DNA from: Deltaproteobacteria bacterium
GTDB taxonomy: Bacteria; Myxococcota_A; UBA9042; CAIXZC01
DNA length: 37,462 bases
Reading direction: 5' to 3'
NCBI GenBank assembly: GCA_016875215.1
Contig: VGRX01000011.1
Location: 1 to 37,462 of the forward strand
A program made the position numbers and the translations under genes. Position 1 is the stretch's first letter. The number at the start of each line of letters is the position of its first letter. Of this stretch, positions 1 to 10,654 are shown piece after piece. Under the pieces are notes generated by a model. The model saw only the letters and a program-made list of their open reading frames with translations, had not been told where the DNA came from and searched no databases.

Positions 1-46
1 CAGGGCTATCAAGGTCGAAAGCACGATGCGCATGGCGAGCCCTCCT

Positions 47-1165
47 TCACCAGTCCAGTTGCGGGGCCTTGACCGCGGCTTCAGGCTGCTTGCCGACAAA
101 CTCCTCGGCATGGGTCGAGTAGCTGGACAGCGCCGTCGTGGCCGATTCTCCGCCGTGCTTCCCGGCGATGAACGTCCTGTCCTTCGGGATGTTCGCTGCC
201 GCGTAGGCCTGGATGTCGGTCGTGGCGTTTCCGTAGGCTGCGGCGAAACTGAACCCCCGTCTTGCCAGGAGCTCGAGGAAAGCGGTCTTGTACGCGCCCA
301 CTCCGTCCTCGTCCGGTGCGGCCTGGTGGAGCGTGTCGGTGAGGTGCAGCACGCCCGGCGGAAAGCCCTTGTCCACCAGCCACTCCCGCGTGATCCCGTA
401 GAGCAGGTCGGGGCGCCCGGTGAGGTACAGCACCAGGTACCCCTTGTCCCTCCAGGCTCGGGCCGCAGCCGGTCCTCCGGCTCTGAGCTCCGGGACGTTG
501 CGGCGGTGGATCAGGTCGCCGATGATCTCCTTGATCAACTCGGAATCCCCGGTGGTCAGAGTGCCGTCCACGTCGAACACGACGACCTGTGTCCCGGGCC
601 GTGCCACGATCACCTTGAAGTCCGCGTGGCTGGAGTCACCCCGGACCCGCATGCGCACGGCGTGCACGCCCAACGGCAGGCGCTTGCTCCCGGGGATCTC
701 GAAGAACACGCGGCCGCCGTCGTTCTCGACCCCTTCGACGGTCTTGGAGGGACCATCCTTGGTCGTACGGACCGTGGCAAGTTGCTCCCATCCGCCGCAC
801 GGAGCATTCTCCTGGACCCAGATCTCGACCTCCTCATCTTCGAGGTCCTTGTCCGCCGGGCCATAGGCGAACTTCCCGATGAGCCATTGACTGTTGCCCT
901 CGACGACCAGGAGGTCCTGGCCGCGGTGGGCGGCAGCCCCCTGGGGGACGGTGAACAGGCCGGTGCGCGTGTGCCGCCAGGCCGTCGTGCCGCCAGGTTC
1001 AGGAAACGGGACCGGTTTCCCGCAACCGGGGGATGTCTGCGACGAGCTGCCGGCGATGGCGGCAGGGGCCGCTGCCGGAGCGGACGGCTCCCCGCCGCGG
1101 CAGGCCGGGGCCGGTGCGAGGCATAGAAGGGCAACGAGAACAGCGATGGTGGAAGATCGGATCAT
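47..1165 (-). CDS. Predicted lipoprotein with C-terminal LNS2/lipin-like HAD phosphatase domain
   Basis: 372 aa ORF; lipobox-like LAPAPAC; DxDGT motif [14 protein letters not shown] followed by [10 protein letters not shown], typical of LNS2/lipin-type HAD domains. Start overlaps the stop of the upstream NikR gene (ATGA). Confidence 0.8.
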   Translation of the reverse strand: MIRSSTIAVLVALLCLAPAPACRGGEPSAPAAAPAAIAGSSSQTSPGCGKPVPFPEPGGTTAWRHTRTGLFTVPQGAAAHRGQDLLVVEGNSQWLIGKFAYGPADKDLEDEEVEIWVQENAPCGGWEQLATVRTTKDGPSKTVEGVENDGGRVFFEIPGSKRLPLGVHAVRMRVRGDSSHADFKVIVARPGTQVVVFDVDGTLTTGDSELIKEIIGDLIHRRNVPELRAGGPAAARAWRDKGYLVLYLTGRPDLLYGITREWLVDKGFPPGVLHLTDTLHQAAPDEDGVGAYKTAFLELLARRGFSFAAAYGNATTDIQAYAAANIPKDRTFIAGKHGGESATTALSSYSTHAEEFVGKQPEAAVKAPQLDW

Positions 1166-1584
1166 GCGAGCCCCGCTCCGGTGGTGGTGAAGGTCATCTT
1201 GCCGTGCTTGATACCGCGAGTGGAGACGAGCTTTTCGCCGAGCTTGCGGACTCGGCCGGCCTCCCCCTTGAGCACGAGCACCTCGAGGCAGTTGTGGTGG
1301 TCGAGGTGGACGTGCACGGTCGAGATGACCAGGTCGTGGTGGTCATGCTGGACCTCGGTGAGGCGACGGGGCAGCTCGAGCTCGTGGTGGTCGTAGACCA
1401 GCGAGACGGTGCCGGCCACGAGGGTTTCCTCCGCAGCCCATTCCTGCTTGATCAGGCGCTCCCGGATCAGGTCACGGATTGCCTCGGAGCGATTGGTGTA
1501 GCCCTCCTCCTGGATCATGGTATCGAACTGATCGAGCAGCTTGGGGTCGAGCGAGACCCCGAAACGAACTACCTGGTCAGTCAT
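1162..1584 (-). CDS. nikR: NikR-type nickel-responsive ribbon-helix-helix regulator
   Basis: C-terminal 140 aa of the ORF-track entry 1162..2280, from [25 protein letters not shown]-terminus plus [17 protein letters not shown], which holds the NikR His/Cys nickel ligands. ATG at 1584. Confidence 0.9.
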   Translation of the reverse strand: MTDQVVRFGVSLDPKLLDQFDTMIQEEGYTNRSEAIRDLIRERLIKQEWAAEETLVAGTVSLVYDHHELELPRRLTEVQHDHHDLVISTVHVHLDHHNCLEVLVLKGEAGRVRKLGEKLVSTRGIKHGKMTFTTTGAGLA

Positions 1585-1652
1585 TGGCAGACCTCCTGCC
1601 GGGGGTGTCCTCCGAGAAGTTCTGTGCTCTTCATCCTTCCCTCCTCGCCCCG

Positions 1653-4040
1653 CTAGGGGATGAGATCGAACGTGGCCACGGCTCCGACCTCCGGCGGGTC
1701 CGCCGGGTCGTGCCACTCCGGGAGCGTCTGGTTGCTGATGCCGGGCTTGTCGCCGTATCGGTCGGTGAGCTTGACGACCAGCCCGACCTTGGTTCCTGCC
1801 TGGGGTGCTCCCCCCTTGTAGAGCGTGGACAGCGGGATTGCCGCCTCGATGCCCTTGTCCGTGCACGCGACGGTCCCCTGGATCCACGAGAGGTTGTAGG
1901 GCGGACCCAGCTCCCGCCATCCCACGAACTTGGAATCGCCGAGATTTCCCCCCTCCTTGTACGAGGCCATGCCGCGTGTTCCAAAGCCGTAGTCCCCGCC
2001 AAACCCGGCAGCAGTCACTTCGAGGATGTTGCTGAGCGCATCGTCGAGATCTCCGTCGCCGGCATTGTCCGACAGCCAGATCATCTCGGCCGTGCCCGAG
2101 GCCTTGCCAAAGTCGCCGTCGACGTAGCCGACGATGTAGTTCTGCCCCTCGCACCAGCCTGCGACCGCGACGTAGAGGTGGGTGGCGTCGAACGCTGCGT
2201 AGAGGGTTGCAAGGCTGTTGAGCGCGGCATCCCAGTTGCTGACCAGCGAATTGGTCCCGACCTGGAATGTGTCGGTCCACTCGTCGAGCTTGCCATCGAG
2301 CGTGGGGGTGAAGCGCAGCACATAGGTAAAGGCATCATCCAGCTTGGCGGACTGGCCGTCGGGGTTGACCAGCGAGACGGCGACGCTGCCGGCAGCGTGC
2401 TCCGGGACGATCAGCTCGACCGACTGGGACGTGACCTTGCCAGGGGCCAGCTGCGCCCCTGCGAACGTGAGCACGAGGCCGTCGACGAAGTGCTTGCCCG
2501 TGACCGTGACCTTGTCTCCGCCCAGGACGGTGCCGTGATCCGGGACAACCCCCGTGATCTCGGGCGGCGGTGGGACGTCGAGCATCCCGAGCTTCTGCAC
2601 GTCGAAGCCGCCCGAAAGACCGTCCGAGTCCGCGTACACCCAATGCTTGCCGTCGAGGGAGAAGCGGAACGTGTACGCCCATGTCCCGGGCGAGGGGGTG
2701 ATCAACAGGCTCTGCCAGACGTCGAAACCTCCGTCGTCGCCCTCATACGCGGCCTTGGTCCAGATCCACTCGCCCGGCTGCAGGTCCGGGGCGGAACCTC
2801 CGGGACCCAGGCCGATCTCCCCGACGATCCCGGGGCCGGGGCCGGGAGCGGGAGTCACCCCGGCTTCCTTCACCCGGGCCTTCAGCACGTCGGTCGGCTT
2901 CCCGCTCGCTTTCGTCTGGACCAGCGGCGCCATGAGCACAGCGTCGTCCGGCACGTCGGGCTGGCAGTAGCCGCCCACGCACTCGTCACCGGAAGCACAT
3001 TCGATGTCGGTGTCGCACCCGGGCTTGCAGTCGCCGAACAGGCACTTGGTTCCCGGCATGCACTCGCCGCAATCACCGCCGCAACCGTCATCTCCGCACT
3101 TGGTTCCGGCACAGGAGGGCACGCAGACGCACGTTCCGTCCACCTGGCAGACGTTGAACGGAGGGCACTTGCCGCAATTGCCGCCGCAGCCGTCGTCGCC
3201 GCATTCCTTCCCCTGGCAGGAGCAGATCACGCAGACGTCGGGGTCGTCGAGCATCCCGTCGCAGTCCTCGTCCTCGTCGTTGTCGCAGACCTCCTCGGCC
3301 GGAGCCTTGGCATTGCAGGCGGACAACCCGGTCTCGTCGCAGCTCCGCCACCCGGAGCACGTCCCGAATTCGCTGGTGGCCTGGCAGGGAGTGGCCAGCT
3401 TCGACAGGACTGCGTAGTCCGTACAGTCACACTCCCCGGACGTCCGCATGCAACGGGTCGCGGCCCCTCCCTCCACCGTCGTGGCTTCCTTGCAATCATA
3501 GCCGTCGGGGCACGCGACGTCCGCGCTGCACGCCCCGCCGCAGAAGGCTCCCAGCCCTCCGGGATACACCACACACCGGTCCATCGGGGAAGGACATTCG
3601 CTCGATGCGCTGCAAGGAAGGCACAACCCCGGGAAACGGGACATGCAGACGAACACGGGGTCCGCCCCGAATGCCAGTGTCTGCTCGCATGCGAAGCCCG
3701 TCGGGCATTCGTCGATGCAGTCGGTCGTGCAGATCCGATTCCCGAGATGGAAGGTGCAGAAGCCCGAAGCGCAGTCACCGTTGGCGTGGCACGGGCAGCC
3801 GGAGCCTCCGGGCAGCTCGTCGCAGGAGGGAGGAACGACCTCGAAGTCGATCCCGGGTCCGTCGGGCCTCAGCGAAAGGTCCGGCTCCGCATCGCCGTTG
3901 CCGATCCGAACATCGGCGTCGGCCGGCGCCGGGAGGTCTGCCGCAGCGTCGGGCTGAGGACTCGCAGAGGTACCTCCGCAGCCCGTTGCGACCGCAAGCG
4001 CCACAGTCACGCTGAACCATGCGACCCGAACCCTGTGCAT
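1653..4040 (-). CDS. Large Cys-rich lipoprotein with IPT/TIG-like and CBM9/DOMON-like C-terminal domains
   Basis: Start [23 protein letters not shown] (lipobox ATGC); Cys-rich module; [13 protein letters not shown] repeats; IPT-like [31 protein letters not shown]9-like [13 protein letters not shown]...LYVAVAGW. Confidence 0.75.
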   Translation of the reverse strand: MHRVRVAWFSVTVALAVATGCGGTSASPQPDAAADLPAPADADVRIGNGDAEPDLSLRPDGPGIDFEVVPPSCDELPGGSGCPCHANGDCASGFCTFHLGNRICTTDCIDECPTGFACEQTLAFGADPVFVCMSRFPGLCLPCSASSECPSPMDRCVVYPGGLGAFCGGACSADVACPDGYDCKEATTVEGGAATRCMRTSGECDCTDYAVLSKLATPCQATSEFGTCSGWRSCDETGLSACNAKAPAEEVCDNDEDEDCDGMLDDPDVCVICSCQGKECGDDGCGGNCGKCPPFNVCQVDGTCVCVPSCAGTKCGDDGCGGDCGECMPGTKCLFGDCKPGCDTDIECASGDECVGGYCQPDVPDDAVLMAPLVQTKASGKPTDVLKARVKEAGVTPAPGPGPGIVGEIGLGPGGSAPDLQPGEWIWTKAAYEGDDGGFDVWQSLLITPSPGTWAYTFRFSLDGKHWVYADSDGLSGGFDVQKLGMLDVPPPPEITGVVPDHGTVLGGDKVTVTGKHFVDGLVLTFAGAQLAPGKVTSQSVELIVPEHAAGSVAVSLVNPDGQSAKLDDAFTYVLRFTPTLDGKLDEWTDTFQVGTNSLVSNWDAALNSLATLYAAFDATHLYVAVAGWCEGQNYIVGYVDGDFGKASGTAEMIWLSDNAGDGDLDDALSNILEVTAAGFGGDYGFGTRGMASYKEGGNLGDSKFVGWRELGPPYNLSWIQGTVACTDKGIEAAIPLSTLYKGGAPQAGTKVGLVVKLTDRYGDKPGISNQTLPEWHDPADPPEVGAVATFDLIP

Positions 4041-4215
4041 CTGCCCCCTCCATCCCTGCTGCCAGTCCATCGGGCGGAACATACCAGATGGGAGCCCGAA
4101 CCGGAAGGGCCGTGTGGTACGCGTTCCAGACATCTTCGTGGTGGTTCTTGGAGGGGGGATCGGGTAGACTTCCTGCTTGATGCGGCCGGGAAGACCGGGC
4201 GCACGGAGGTACGGG

Positions 4216-5832
4216 ATGAGAAACAAGGCGATGTGGCTCGTGGCAGCAGCGGTGCTCACAGGGTGCGGCGGGAACGGGACGTCCGCGCCGGATACGGCGC
4301 AGCCCGAGACGTCGACAGGAGACATCGCTGACGCGGCGGGGCCGGATGCACCGGGCGGGGATCATGCTTCAGACCTTGCCCGGGATTCCGTGGATGCGCA
4401 GGACATCGCGGTCACTCCCTTCCCTCTGGACCCGGCGCAGCGGGGGCTCGTCGAGCTGAGAGGGATCATCCACCTGCACTCCGCACTGTCGCACGACGGA
4501 TGCGGGCCGAACGGCTACGAGGACTTCGGTGGACCCGATCCCGAGTGTGTGGCCGAGCTTCGGGCCGCCCCCTGCCAGACCGGCATTGACTTCATGATGA
4601 TGACCGACCACCCGGGCGAGCTCAAGAACCACCCGTACGAAGAGGGACTCCAGCACCAGGAGGGGGACGAGATCGCCAAGGACGACAAGGGACGGCCGTT
4701 CGCCAACCGGATTGCCTGCCCTGACGACAGCCTCGTGCCTCATGCCTGGGTGTTCTACGGAACCGAGGGAAGCAAGAACATGCCGGTCGGGCTCGCGGGC
4801 CCGGACATTCCCAAGGAGATCTACTCGACCTCGTATGCGGATTCCACGCCGTTGGAGGATGCTCAGGCCGCAGTGTCCATGGTGCACGATCTGGGCGGCA
4901 TCGCACTGGGGGTCCACACCGAGGAGCCGGACATCACGGCCGAGCGGATCGCAGCGATTCCGTTGGATGGCATGGAGATCTACAATCTGCACGCGAACCT
5001 GATTGGTGCGCTGGAGAGCATCGACACGCTGCTGAAGCTGGACCGGTTCATGGTCCCCGGGACGGACGCACCGAGCCCGGATCTGAGCCTCCTGCTCTTC
5101 CTCTCCGAGGTGAGCAAGGACGTGGAGAAGTTCGATTGGGTCTCTCCCCGAGTCCACATGGTTTCGGTCGCTGCCACCGACATCCACCGCAACGTCGAGG
5201 TACCTGCGCTGTGCCCGAACGGCGTGGAAGGCTCGGTGTGCGAGGGGTTTGCCGAGGAGTATCCGAACTTCGTGGCGTTTGCGATGAAGGGGGGCCCGCT
5301 CCCGCTTTCGGATGGGGAGCGGATGGATTCCTATGCCCGCTCGTTCCGCTGGTTCTCCAATCGTTTCCGGGGAGCAAGCGGCGATCCTTTTGACATCCGA
5401 GAGGCCGTTCGGACCGGCCGGGGATACGCCTGCTTCGAGGTGTTCGGTTACCCGGGCGGATTCGATTTCTACGTGGTCAACGGCGGCAAGCTCATGGAGA
5501 TGGGGGACGAGGGGCCGCTCGACGGCGAGGCCTATGCGTGGTTCCGTACGCCGAACATCGAGGCGCCGCCCTGGATGGATCCGGCCGGAATCGCGTTTGG
5601 CATGGCGCAGGTGAAGACGCACCTGGTGCGCGCAACCGAGGAGGGGATCGAGATCGTCACAGAGGTGAAAGGTCAGGGGGACGTCGTCTCGGCATTGTTG
5701 CCCGGCCCGGGGGCATACAGCCTGCGCATCGCGGTGATGCCTCTCCACCTGAAGCCGCGGCTGCCCGGGGTGGAGAGCCTGGCCAGCAAGACCTACCCCT
5801 ACATCTACACGAACCCCGTGTTCCTCCGGTAG
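4216..5832 (+). CDS. Predicted lipoprotein with PHP-like metal-dependent phosphoesterase domain
   Basis: MRNKAMWLVAAAVLTGCGGN lipobox; LRGIIHLHSALSHDGCG ... DFMMMTDHPGE matches PHP HxH/TDH motifs. Confidence 0.75.
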   Translation: MRNKAMWLVAAAVLTGCGGNGTSAPDTAQPETSTGDIADAAGPDAPGGDHASDLARDSVDAQDIAVTPFPLDPAQRGLVELRGIIHLHSALSHDGCGPNGYEDFGGPDPECVAELRAAPCQTGIDFMMMTDHPGELKNHPYEEGLQHQEGDEIAKDDKGRPFANRIACPDDSLVPHAWVFYGTEGSKNMPVGLAGPDIPKEIYSTSYADSTPLEDAQAAVSMVHDLGGIALGVHTEEPDITAERIAAIPLDGMEIYNLHANLIGALESIDTLLKLDRFMVPGTDAPSPDLSLLLFLSEVSKDVEKFDWVSPRVHMVSVAATDIHRNVEVPALCPNGVEGSVCEGFAEEYPNFVAFAMKGGPLPLSDGERMDSYARSFRWFSNRFRGASGDPFDIREAVRTGRGYACFEVFGYPGGFDFYVVNGGKLMEMGDEGPLDGEAYAWFRTPNIEAPPWMDPAGIAFGMAQVKTHLVRATEEGIEIVTEVKGQGDVVSALLPGPGAYSLRIAVMPLHLKPRLPGVESLASKTYPYIYTNPVFLR

Positions 5833-5840
5833 GTGCAGAC

Positions 5841-6449
5841 GTGGCAGCGCTGAAGGCTCTCTTCCTGGATCTCGGCGGGGTGCTGGTCACGGTCGACCTG
5901 GCGGCCGGATGCCGGCGGATTGCATGCCTTGCCGGGGGGGCCGATCCGGCTGCGGTTCTGCGGGTGATGACGGACGGGTTGCAGGCAAGGCTCAGCACGG
6001 GAAACATGAGCCCGGCCGAGTTCCACGAGGCGGTATGCTCGCGGCTGGAGCTGAAGGTCGGGTATGCTGACTTCGCCAGGGCGTACTCGGACATCTTCGC
6101 CCCGATCCAGGGAACCTGGGATCTGCTGGCGCAGGCCCGCAAGCGTTTCCGCATCCACCTGCTCTCCAATACCGACCCGCTGCATTTCCGTTTCATCGCG
6201 GACGAGCTGTTTCCCGGGAAGTTCGAGATGTTCCGACACCTGGTGCTGTCGTACGAGGTCGGGCACTTGAAGCCGGGCTCCGAGATATACCGGCACGCGC
6301 TCGAGCTGTGCGGCGCCCCCCCGGAGGCCTGCCTGTTCGTCGACGATCTTGCCGGAAACGTCGAAGGGGCAAGGGCCGTGGGGATGCGCGGGATCGTGTT
6401 CCAGTCGCCGGAGCAGCTGGCCGTCGAGCTCGTGCGCGCGGCATGGTGA
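5841..6449 (+). CDS. HAD-superfamily hydrolase (subfamily IA-like)
   Basis: GTG start; ALFLDLGGVLVTVD, HLLSNTDP, LKPGSEIYRHALE, CLFVDDLAGNVEGARAVGMRGI are HAD motifs I-IV. Confidence 0.8.
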   Translation: MAALKALFLDLGGVLVTVDLAAGCRRIACLAGGADPAAVLRVMTDGLQARLSTGNMSPAEFHEAVCSRLELKVGYADFARAYSDIFAPIQGTWDLLAQARKRFRIHLLSNTDPLHFRFIADELFPGKFEMFRHLVLSYEVGHLKPGSEIYRHALELCGAPPEACLFVDDLAGNVEGARAVGMRGIVFQSPEQLAVELVRAAW

Positions 6450-6570
6450 TGCACCACCCGGATGACAAGGAGCGCGGACGATGCGGCAAACCCCGGATTC
6501 TTGCCTCCGTCCGTGCTTCGGGTAGGCTACCCGAGTGGCGGTCCGTGCGCGGGCCGTGAGCGGAGAAGGC

Positions 6571-8199
6571 ATGCACGCATTGCAACCCAAGACGCAGCCG
6601 CCGGTTTCCCCGGGCGTGGACTACGTGATCTTCAGCGATCTGCACCTGGGCGAGGGGTTCAATCCGGAGGTCTGCCGCTACTACCCGCTCGAGGACTTCT
6701 TCCACGACAGAGCATTTGCCGGCCTGATGGGGCAGCTTCGTGAGCGGTATGCTGCCGATCCGTCCCGGCTGGTCATCGTGTTGAACGGAGACGTGTTCGA
6801 CTTCCTGACGGTGACCGGGTTGCCGTCGGAACCTTCGCAGGCGGAGCTGGGCATCTTCCCGTCCCCGACCGAGAAGCGGCTCGGGCTGGATCCCACGCCG
6901 ACGCGGTCTCTGTTCAAGCTCGATCTCATCGTTGCCGGACACCCGGAGTTCTTTGCCGCCCTGGGGAGAATGGTGGCATCCGGCTTCCGGGTGGAGATCC
7001 TGCGCGGCAATCATGACATGGAGCTGTACTTCGACGTGGTGCAGCAGCGAATCCTCGAGAGCCTCTGCCGCCTGGCTCCGGAGCTGACGCCGGAGAAAGC
7101 ACGCCGTCTCGTCGCTTTCCACCAGTGGTTCTTCCTGGAGCCCGACCGCGTCTACATCGAGCACGGCAACCAGTACGAGGCATCGAACAGCATCCGCTAC
7201 ACGTTGCGCCCCGTCCTGCCCGAGAAGCGCCCGAAAGAGGGGTTGCTCAATCTCCCCCTGCTGCGGGCCAAGACCGTCGTCCGAGAGGACCAGCCGGTGC
7301 TCGACTACCCGCTGGGCAGCCTGTTCATCCGCTACTTCTACAACCGGGTGCACCGGATGAACCCCTACGCACCCAGGGTGGCCTCGCTGGAGCAGTACCT
7401 CGACTTCATCCTGCACTACAACCTCTCCGACATCGTCCGCGTGCTGCGGGATCACTGGAGTCACTTCATCGCTGCGCTTCGCCCCGGGGCAACGGCGGGC
7501 ACATCACGGTCGACGGCCGCAGCCGATGCGGTGCAGGAGGAGCAGTTCGATCAGATCGAGGAGTCGCAGGAGGTGAGCGACCTCTGCAGCCGCCTCAACG
7601 CGCTCAAGGTGCACCCCAAGGCAGCATCGAAGCTGGCGTTCGTCAAGGAGATGTTCCGCCCCATCGTACGGCGGGTGCTGTTCGCAGGCGGAGCTGCCGT
7701 GGCTGCGCTGTACGTGTGGCTCCTGGTGTTCAACATCATCCAGGCGCCGCTGCTGGTGGAGAACGTGTTTGCCAAGGCGACGCTGCTCTTCCTCTTCTCG
7801 CTGCTGTCGGCCGGCGTCCTGGTGTGGCTCGGTGCCCAGGCCCGGCGTTTCCTCGGCTCCCGGGAGGACGTGACGGTGGACAACTGCGTCCAGGCAGCGG
7901 AGCAGATCGCTCGAATCACCGGAGTGCGGTTCGTCGTCATGGGCCACACGCACGTGGTGGACATCCGGCCGGTTGCCGGCGGTCAGGCAGTCTACGCCAA
8001 CAGCGGCACGTGGATCGCTGTGCACAATCCGTGGCAGCAGCTCGACCCGGATGCCCGACGGAAGTCATTCGTGTGGATTCGTGGGGGGGAGGTCCAGCTC
8101 TGCCGGTGGAACGACGATGCGCAGCGGGTGGATCTCGTGCCGATGTTCGACAGGCGGGAGGACACGGTGCGGACCCCCAGGCGGATCAAGCCGATGTAG
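6571..8199 (+). CDS. Calcineurin-like metallophosphoesterase with inserted transmembrane hairpin
   Basis: VIFSDLHLGEG, LNGDVFDF, LRGNHDME, VVMGHTHVVD motifs; hydrophobic stretch between GNHD and GHTH. ATG 6571 has an upstream GGAG; alternative GTG at 6535. Confidence 0.8.
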   Translation: MHALQPKTQPPVSPGVDYVIFSDLHLGEGFNPEVCRYYPLEDFFHDRAFAGLMGQLRERYAADPSRLVIVLNGDVFDFLTVTGLPSEPSQAELGIFPSPTEKRLGLDPTPTRSLFKLDLIVAGHPEFFAALGRMVASGFRVEILRGNHDMELYFDVVQQRILESLCRLAPELTPEKARRLVAFHQWFFLEPDRVYIEHGNQYEASNSIRYTLRPVLPEKRPKEGLLNLPLLRAKTVVREDQPVLDYPLGSLFIRYFYNRVHRMNPYAPRVASLEQYLDFILHYNLSDIVRVLRDHWSHFIAALRPGATAGTSRSTAAADAVQEEQFDQIEESQEVSDLCSRLNALKVHPKAASKLAFVKEMFRPIVRRVLFAGGAAVAALYVWLLVFNIIQAPLLVENVFAKATLLFLFSLLSAGVLVWLGAQARRFLGSREDVTVDNCVQAAEQIARITGVRFVVMGHTHVVDIRPVAGGQAVYANSGTWIAVHNPWQQLDPDARRKSFVWIRGGEVQLCRWNDDAQRVDLVPMFDRREDTVRTPRRIKPM

Positions 8200-8321
8200 A
8201 GGGCCCGGACGATCCGGTGACGGAGGGGGGGGGCGGAAGGGCGTGAGTCGTGCAGTGCAAGTGGGCTCTGGCGCGAGCCGACGAGTTGCAGGAAATCCGT
8301 TACGTGACAGAAGGAGAGACG

Positions 8322-10610
8322 ATGCGTTGGACAGAGGCTATCTGGGGTGGGATCTTCTTGGCGGCACTGGTTTCGTGTGGGGGGAACGACGGGAAGAGCG
8401 CCGCGGACACCGCGGACATTCCAGGCGATGCAGCCGCCGTTGACGCAGCGGTTGACGCAGCCCCCGACATCGCGGCCGATGTCGCGGTGGATGTCACGGA
8501 CCTCGGAAGAGGGGGCGACGTGGCCGAGGATGTCGCCGAAGATGTCCCTCCGGACGGCGTCGAACCGGATGTCGTTTGGCCACTGCCGCCGCTGCCCACG
8601 CAACCTCCGCTGGCGACACCGGCGGACCCGCTGGCCGGCACGGGAATCGAGAGCTGCGCCCTGTTCAAGGAAGAGCGTTGCGAGGGAGGAAAGCTGCGCA
8701 CGTGCGACCTCTACGATCCGGCCTCGAATCAGTTCGTGGATGCTCCGGACCCGCTCCTGAAGAGAGCGTACCTGTTCGACCGGTGGCGGGATCTGTACAA
8801 CTCGCCGGACGGGCAGGCGGTCGACCGTGATTTCGCCGTACCGGTGCCCCCCGGAACTCCGGAATCCGAGTGGAGCAAGCCGGAGAGCTTCTCGGGATAC
8901 TGGGGGTCGGGGGACGGGGGGATCTGGACCGGCTGGTCCACGGTCGCCTCGATCCTGAGGTACTCCCAGACCGGCACCGAGGCCGACTACCAGAGAATGG
9001 AGCAGCAGGTGCGCGACATGGTGACCCTGTACGACGTCACCGGTGTGCCCGGATACCTCTGCCGGTTCCACTACCTCCTGCTTCCGGAAGGGGCGCCGAA
9101 CGACACGGAGCACATCCTGCGCTGGGAGAACTCGACCACGCTGGGCAGCCATGACCGTCCCGTCGCGGATCCGGTGAACACCCCCAACCTCCCCAAGATC
9201 TACACTGAAGGGATCGTGGACAAGGACGGGAAGGTGTGGAAGGGAAAGCCCATGTGGCACGGCCGCCCGTCCATCGACCAGAACACGGGTCCCATGACCT
9301 CGCTGCCCATGGCATACTCCCTGCTCAAGGACGAGGCCCTCAAGGAACGCATCGTGCACCACCTGACGTGCTACCTCAAGCGGCTCAAGCGGGTGGAGCT
9401 GGTGAACCTCCAGTCCAACCCGGAGCTCATCGAGGGACTCATGGCCTACTTCAGCGTGGGCGAGCTGAGCTTCGACCCGGGGGACATCGACCTGACCAAG
9501 CTCGACCGCATCGTCGGCTACGTGCACGTGCAGATCAACACGAAGAACGAGGCCACCTTCGACAAGTCGTGTCCCGACCATGTCGCGATGGAGCCGTGGC
9601 GCGTCGTCGATGCAGCGGCCGATACGTTCTTCGGCGACATGCTTTCCCTCGTGATGGACATGGATACCGATGCAGAGGGTCCCAACCAGATCGACCACTA
9701 CTACTGGCCGAGCATCCGAGGCGGCGACGCCATGCACCTGATGCACCTGGCGACCATGGCGTACTACCTGACCGGGGACGAGCAATACAGGGAGTTCCTC
9801 TACGAGGAGCTCGTGGGCAACATCGATACGGTTGCCGTCGTGCACACGGCAGGTGCGTTCAACCTGCCCAAGTTCTGCAAGAAGTTCTTCGGTGACCAGA
9901 TCACCTTCGGCCCGTGGTGGGATTTCATCCATCTCCTGGGGGACTGCGACCTGAAGACCGAGGTCCAGAAGGCGTTCCACAACGAGATGTGGGACAAGCT
10001 GGTCAAGGTGGCGGGCAACGTCGACTTCGACATCATGTACGCGGGGGCGCTGCCGCCCGAGATCGCGACGGACCGGGAGCAGGCACTGGCTTACGGACTG
10101 GACCAGCTTGCATGGATGGGGGGCAACGGCGGACTGCCGGCCGGGGCTCCGGACGATGCTGCCTACCTGGATGAGCCGAGACGCTCCTACACGACGACGC
10201 CGGAGATGATCCTGGCAGCGACGCCGGACGGAATCACGGCCGAGTGCCCCACGCAGCATGACGTGGACGTGTGCACGGCCAAGGTCGAGGTGATGGGAAT
10301 CGACCTGGGCAACCTCACGGGGTGGTCCACGTTCAAGTGCTCGGGCGGGGAGTACGAGTGCGAGGTGACCCCCGGCCAGTGCGTGCGCATGGAGGCCTCG
10401 GGCCCCCTGCCGGTGCATCTTCGCAACCACACCGACTACCTCTGGCAACGCGATCCGTTCGAGCTCGGCTCTGGTGCCGGCTTCCCCGGACAGCGCCAGT
10501 TTGCAGGCTCCGACTACTCGGTCCCGTACTGGAATGCCCGCCGCTACGGCTTCATCCAGGAAGGGAGCGGCCAGGTGCTCGCCTGGCGTGACGAAGGGAC
10601 GTGCGAGTAG
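8322..10610 (+). CDS. Predicted lipoprotein, Asp/Ala-rich linker, possibly alpha-toroid-like, unknown function
   Basis: AAGGAGAG RBS before ATG 8322; MRWTEAIWGGIFLAALVSCGGN lipobox; 763 aa. Confidence 0.7.
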   Translation: MRWTEAIWGGIFLAALVSCGGNDGKSAADTADIPGDAAAVDAAVDAAPDIAADVAVDVTDLGRGGDVAEDVAEDVPPDGVEPDVVWPLPPLPTQPPLATPADPLAGTGIESCALFKEERCEGGKLRTCDLYDPASNQFVDAPDPLLKRAYLFDRWRDLYNSPDGQAVDRDFAVPVPPGTPESEWSKPESFSGYWGSGDGGIWTGWSTVASILRYSQTGTEADYQRMEQQVRDMVTLYDVTGVPGYLCRFHYLLLPEGAPNDTEHILRWENSTTLGSHDRPVADPVNTPNLPKIYTEGIVDKDGKVWKGKPMWHGRPSIDQNTGPMTSLPMAYSLLKDEALKERIVHHLTCYLKRLKRVELVNLQSNPELIEGLMAYFSVGELSFDPGDIDLTKLDRIVGYVHVQINTKNEATFDKSCPDHVAMEPWRVVDAAADTFFGDMLSLVMDMDTDAEGPNQIDHYYWPSIRGGDAMHLMHLATMAYYLTGDEQYREFLYEELVGNIDTVAVVHTAGAFNLPKFCKKFFGDQITFGPWWDFIHLLGDCDLKTEVQKAFHNEMWDKLVKVAGNVDFDIMYAGALPPEIATDREQALAYGLDQLAWMGGNGGLPAGAPDDAAYLDEPRRSYTTTPEMILAATPDGITAECPTQHDVDVCTAKVEVMGIDLGNLTGWSTFKCSGGEYECEVTPGQCVRMEASGPLPVHLRNHTDYLWQRDPFELGSGAGFPGQRQFAGSDYSVPYWNARRYGFIQEGSGQVLAWRDEGTCE

Positions 10611-10654
10611 GACGGCCACCTCGCTGTGTGGTAGCGAATCCCACGAACATTGCC

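Noticed and set aside
1479-4331. 950-aa + strand ORF
   Set aside because: Antisense shadow of the Cys-rich lipoprotein gene; no recognisable domain, composition typical of GC-rich reverse frames.
7992-10619. 875-aa minus ORF opposite the 8322-10610 gene
   Set aside because: The sense frame has RBS, lipobox and signal peptide; the antisense frame has none and shows random-looking R/V/H-rich composition.
10611-10654. Hairpin TCGCT-gtgtggt-AGCGA between convergent genes
   Set aside because: Only 5 bp and no U-tract; not enough for a terminator call.
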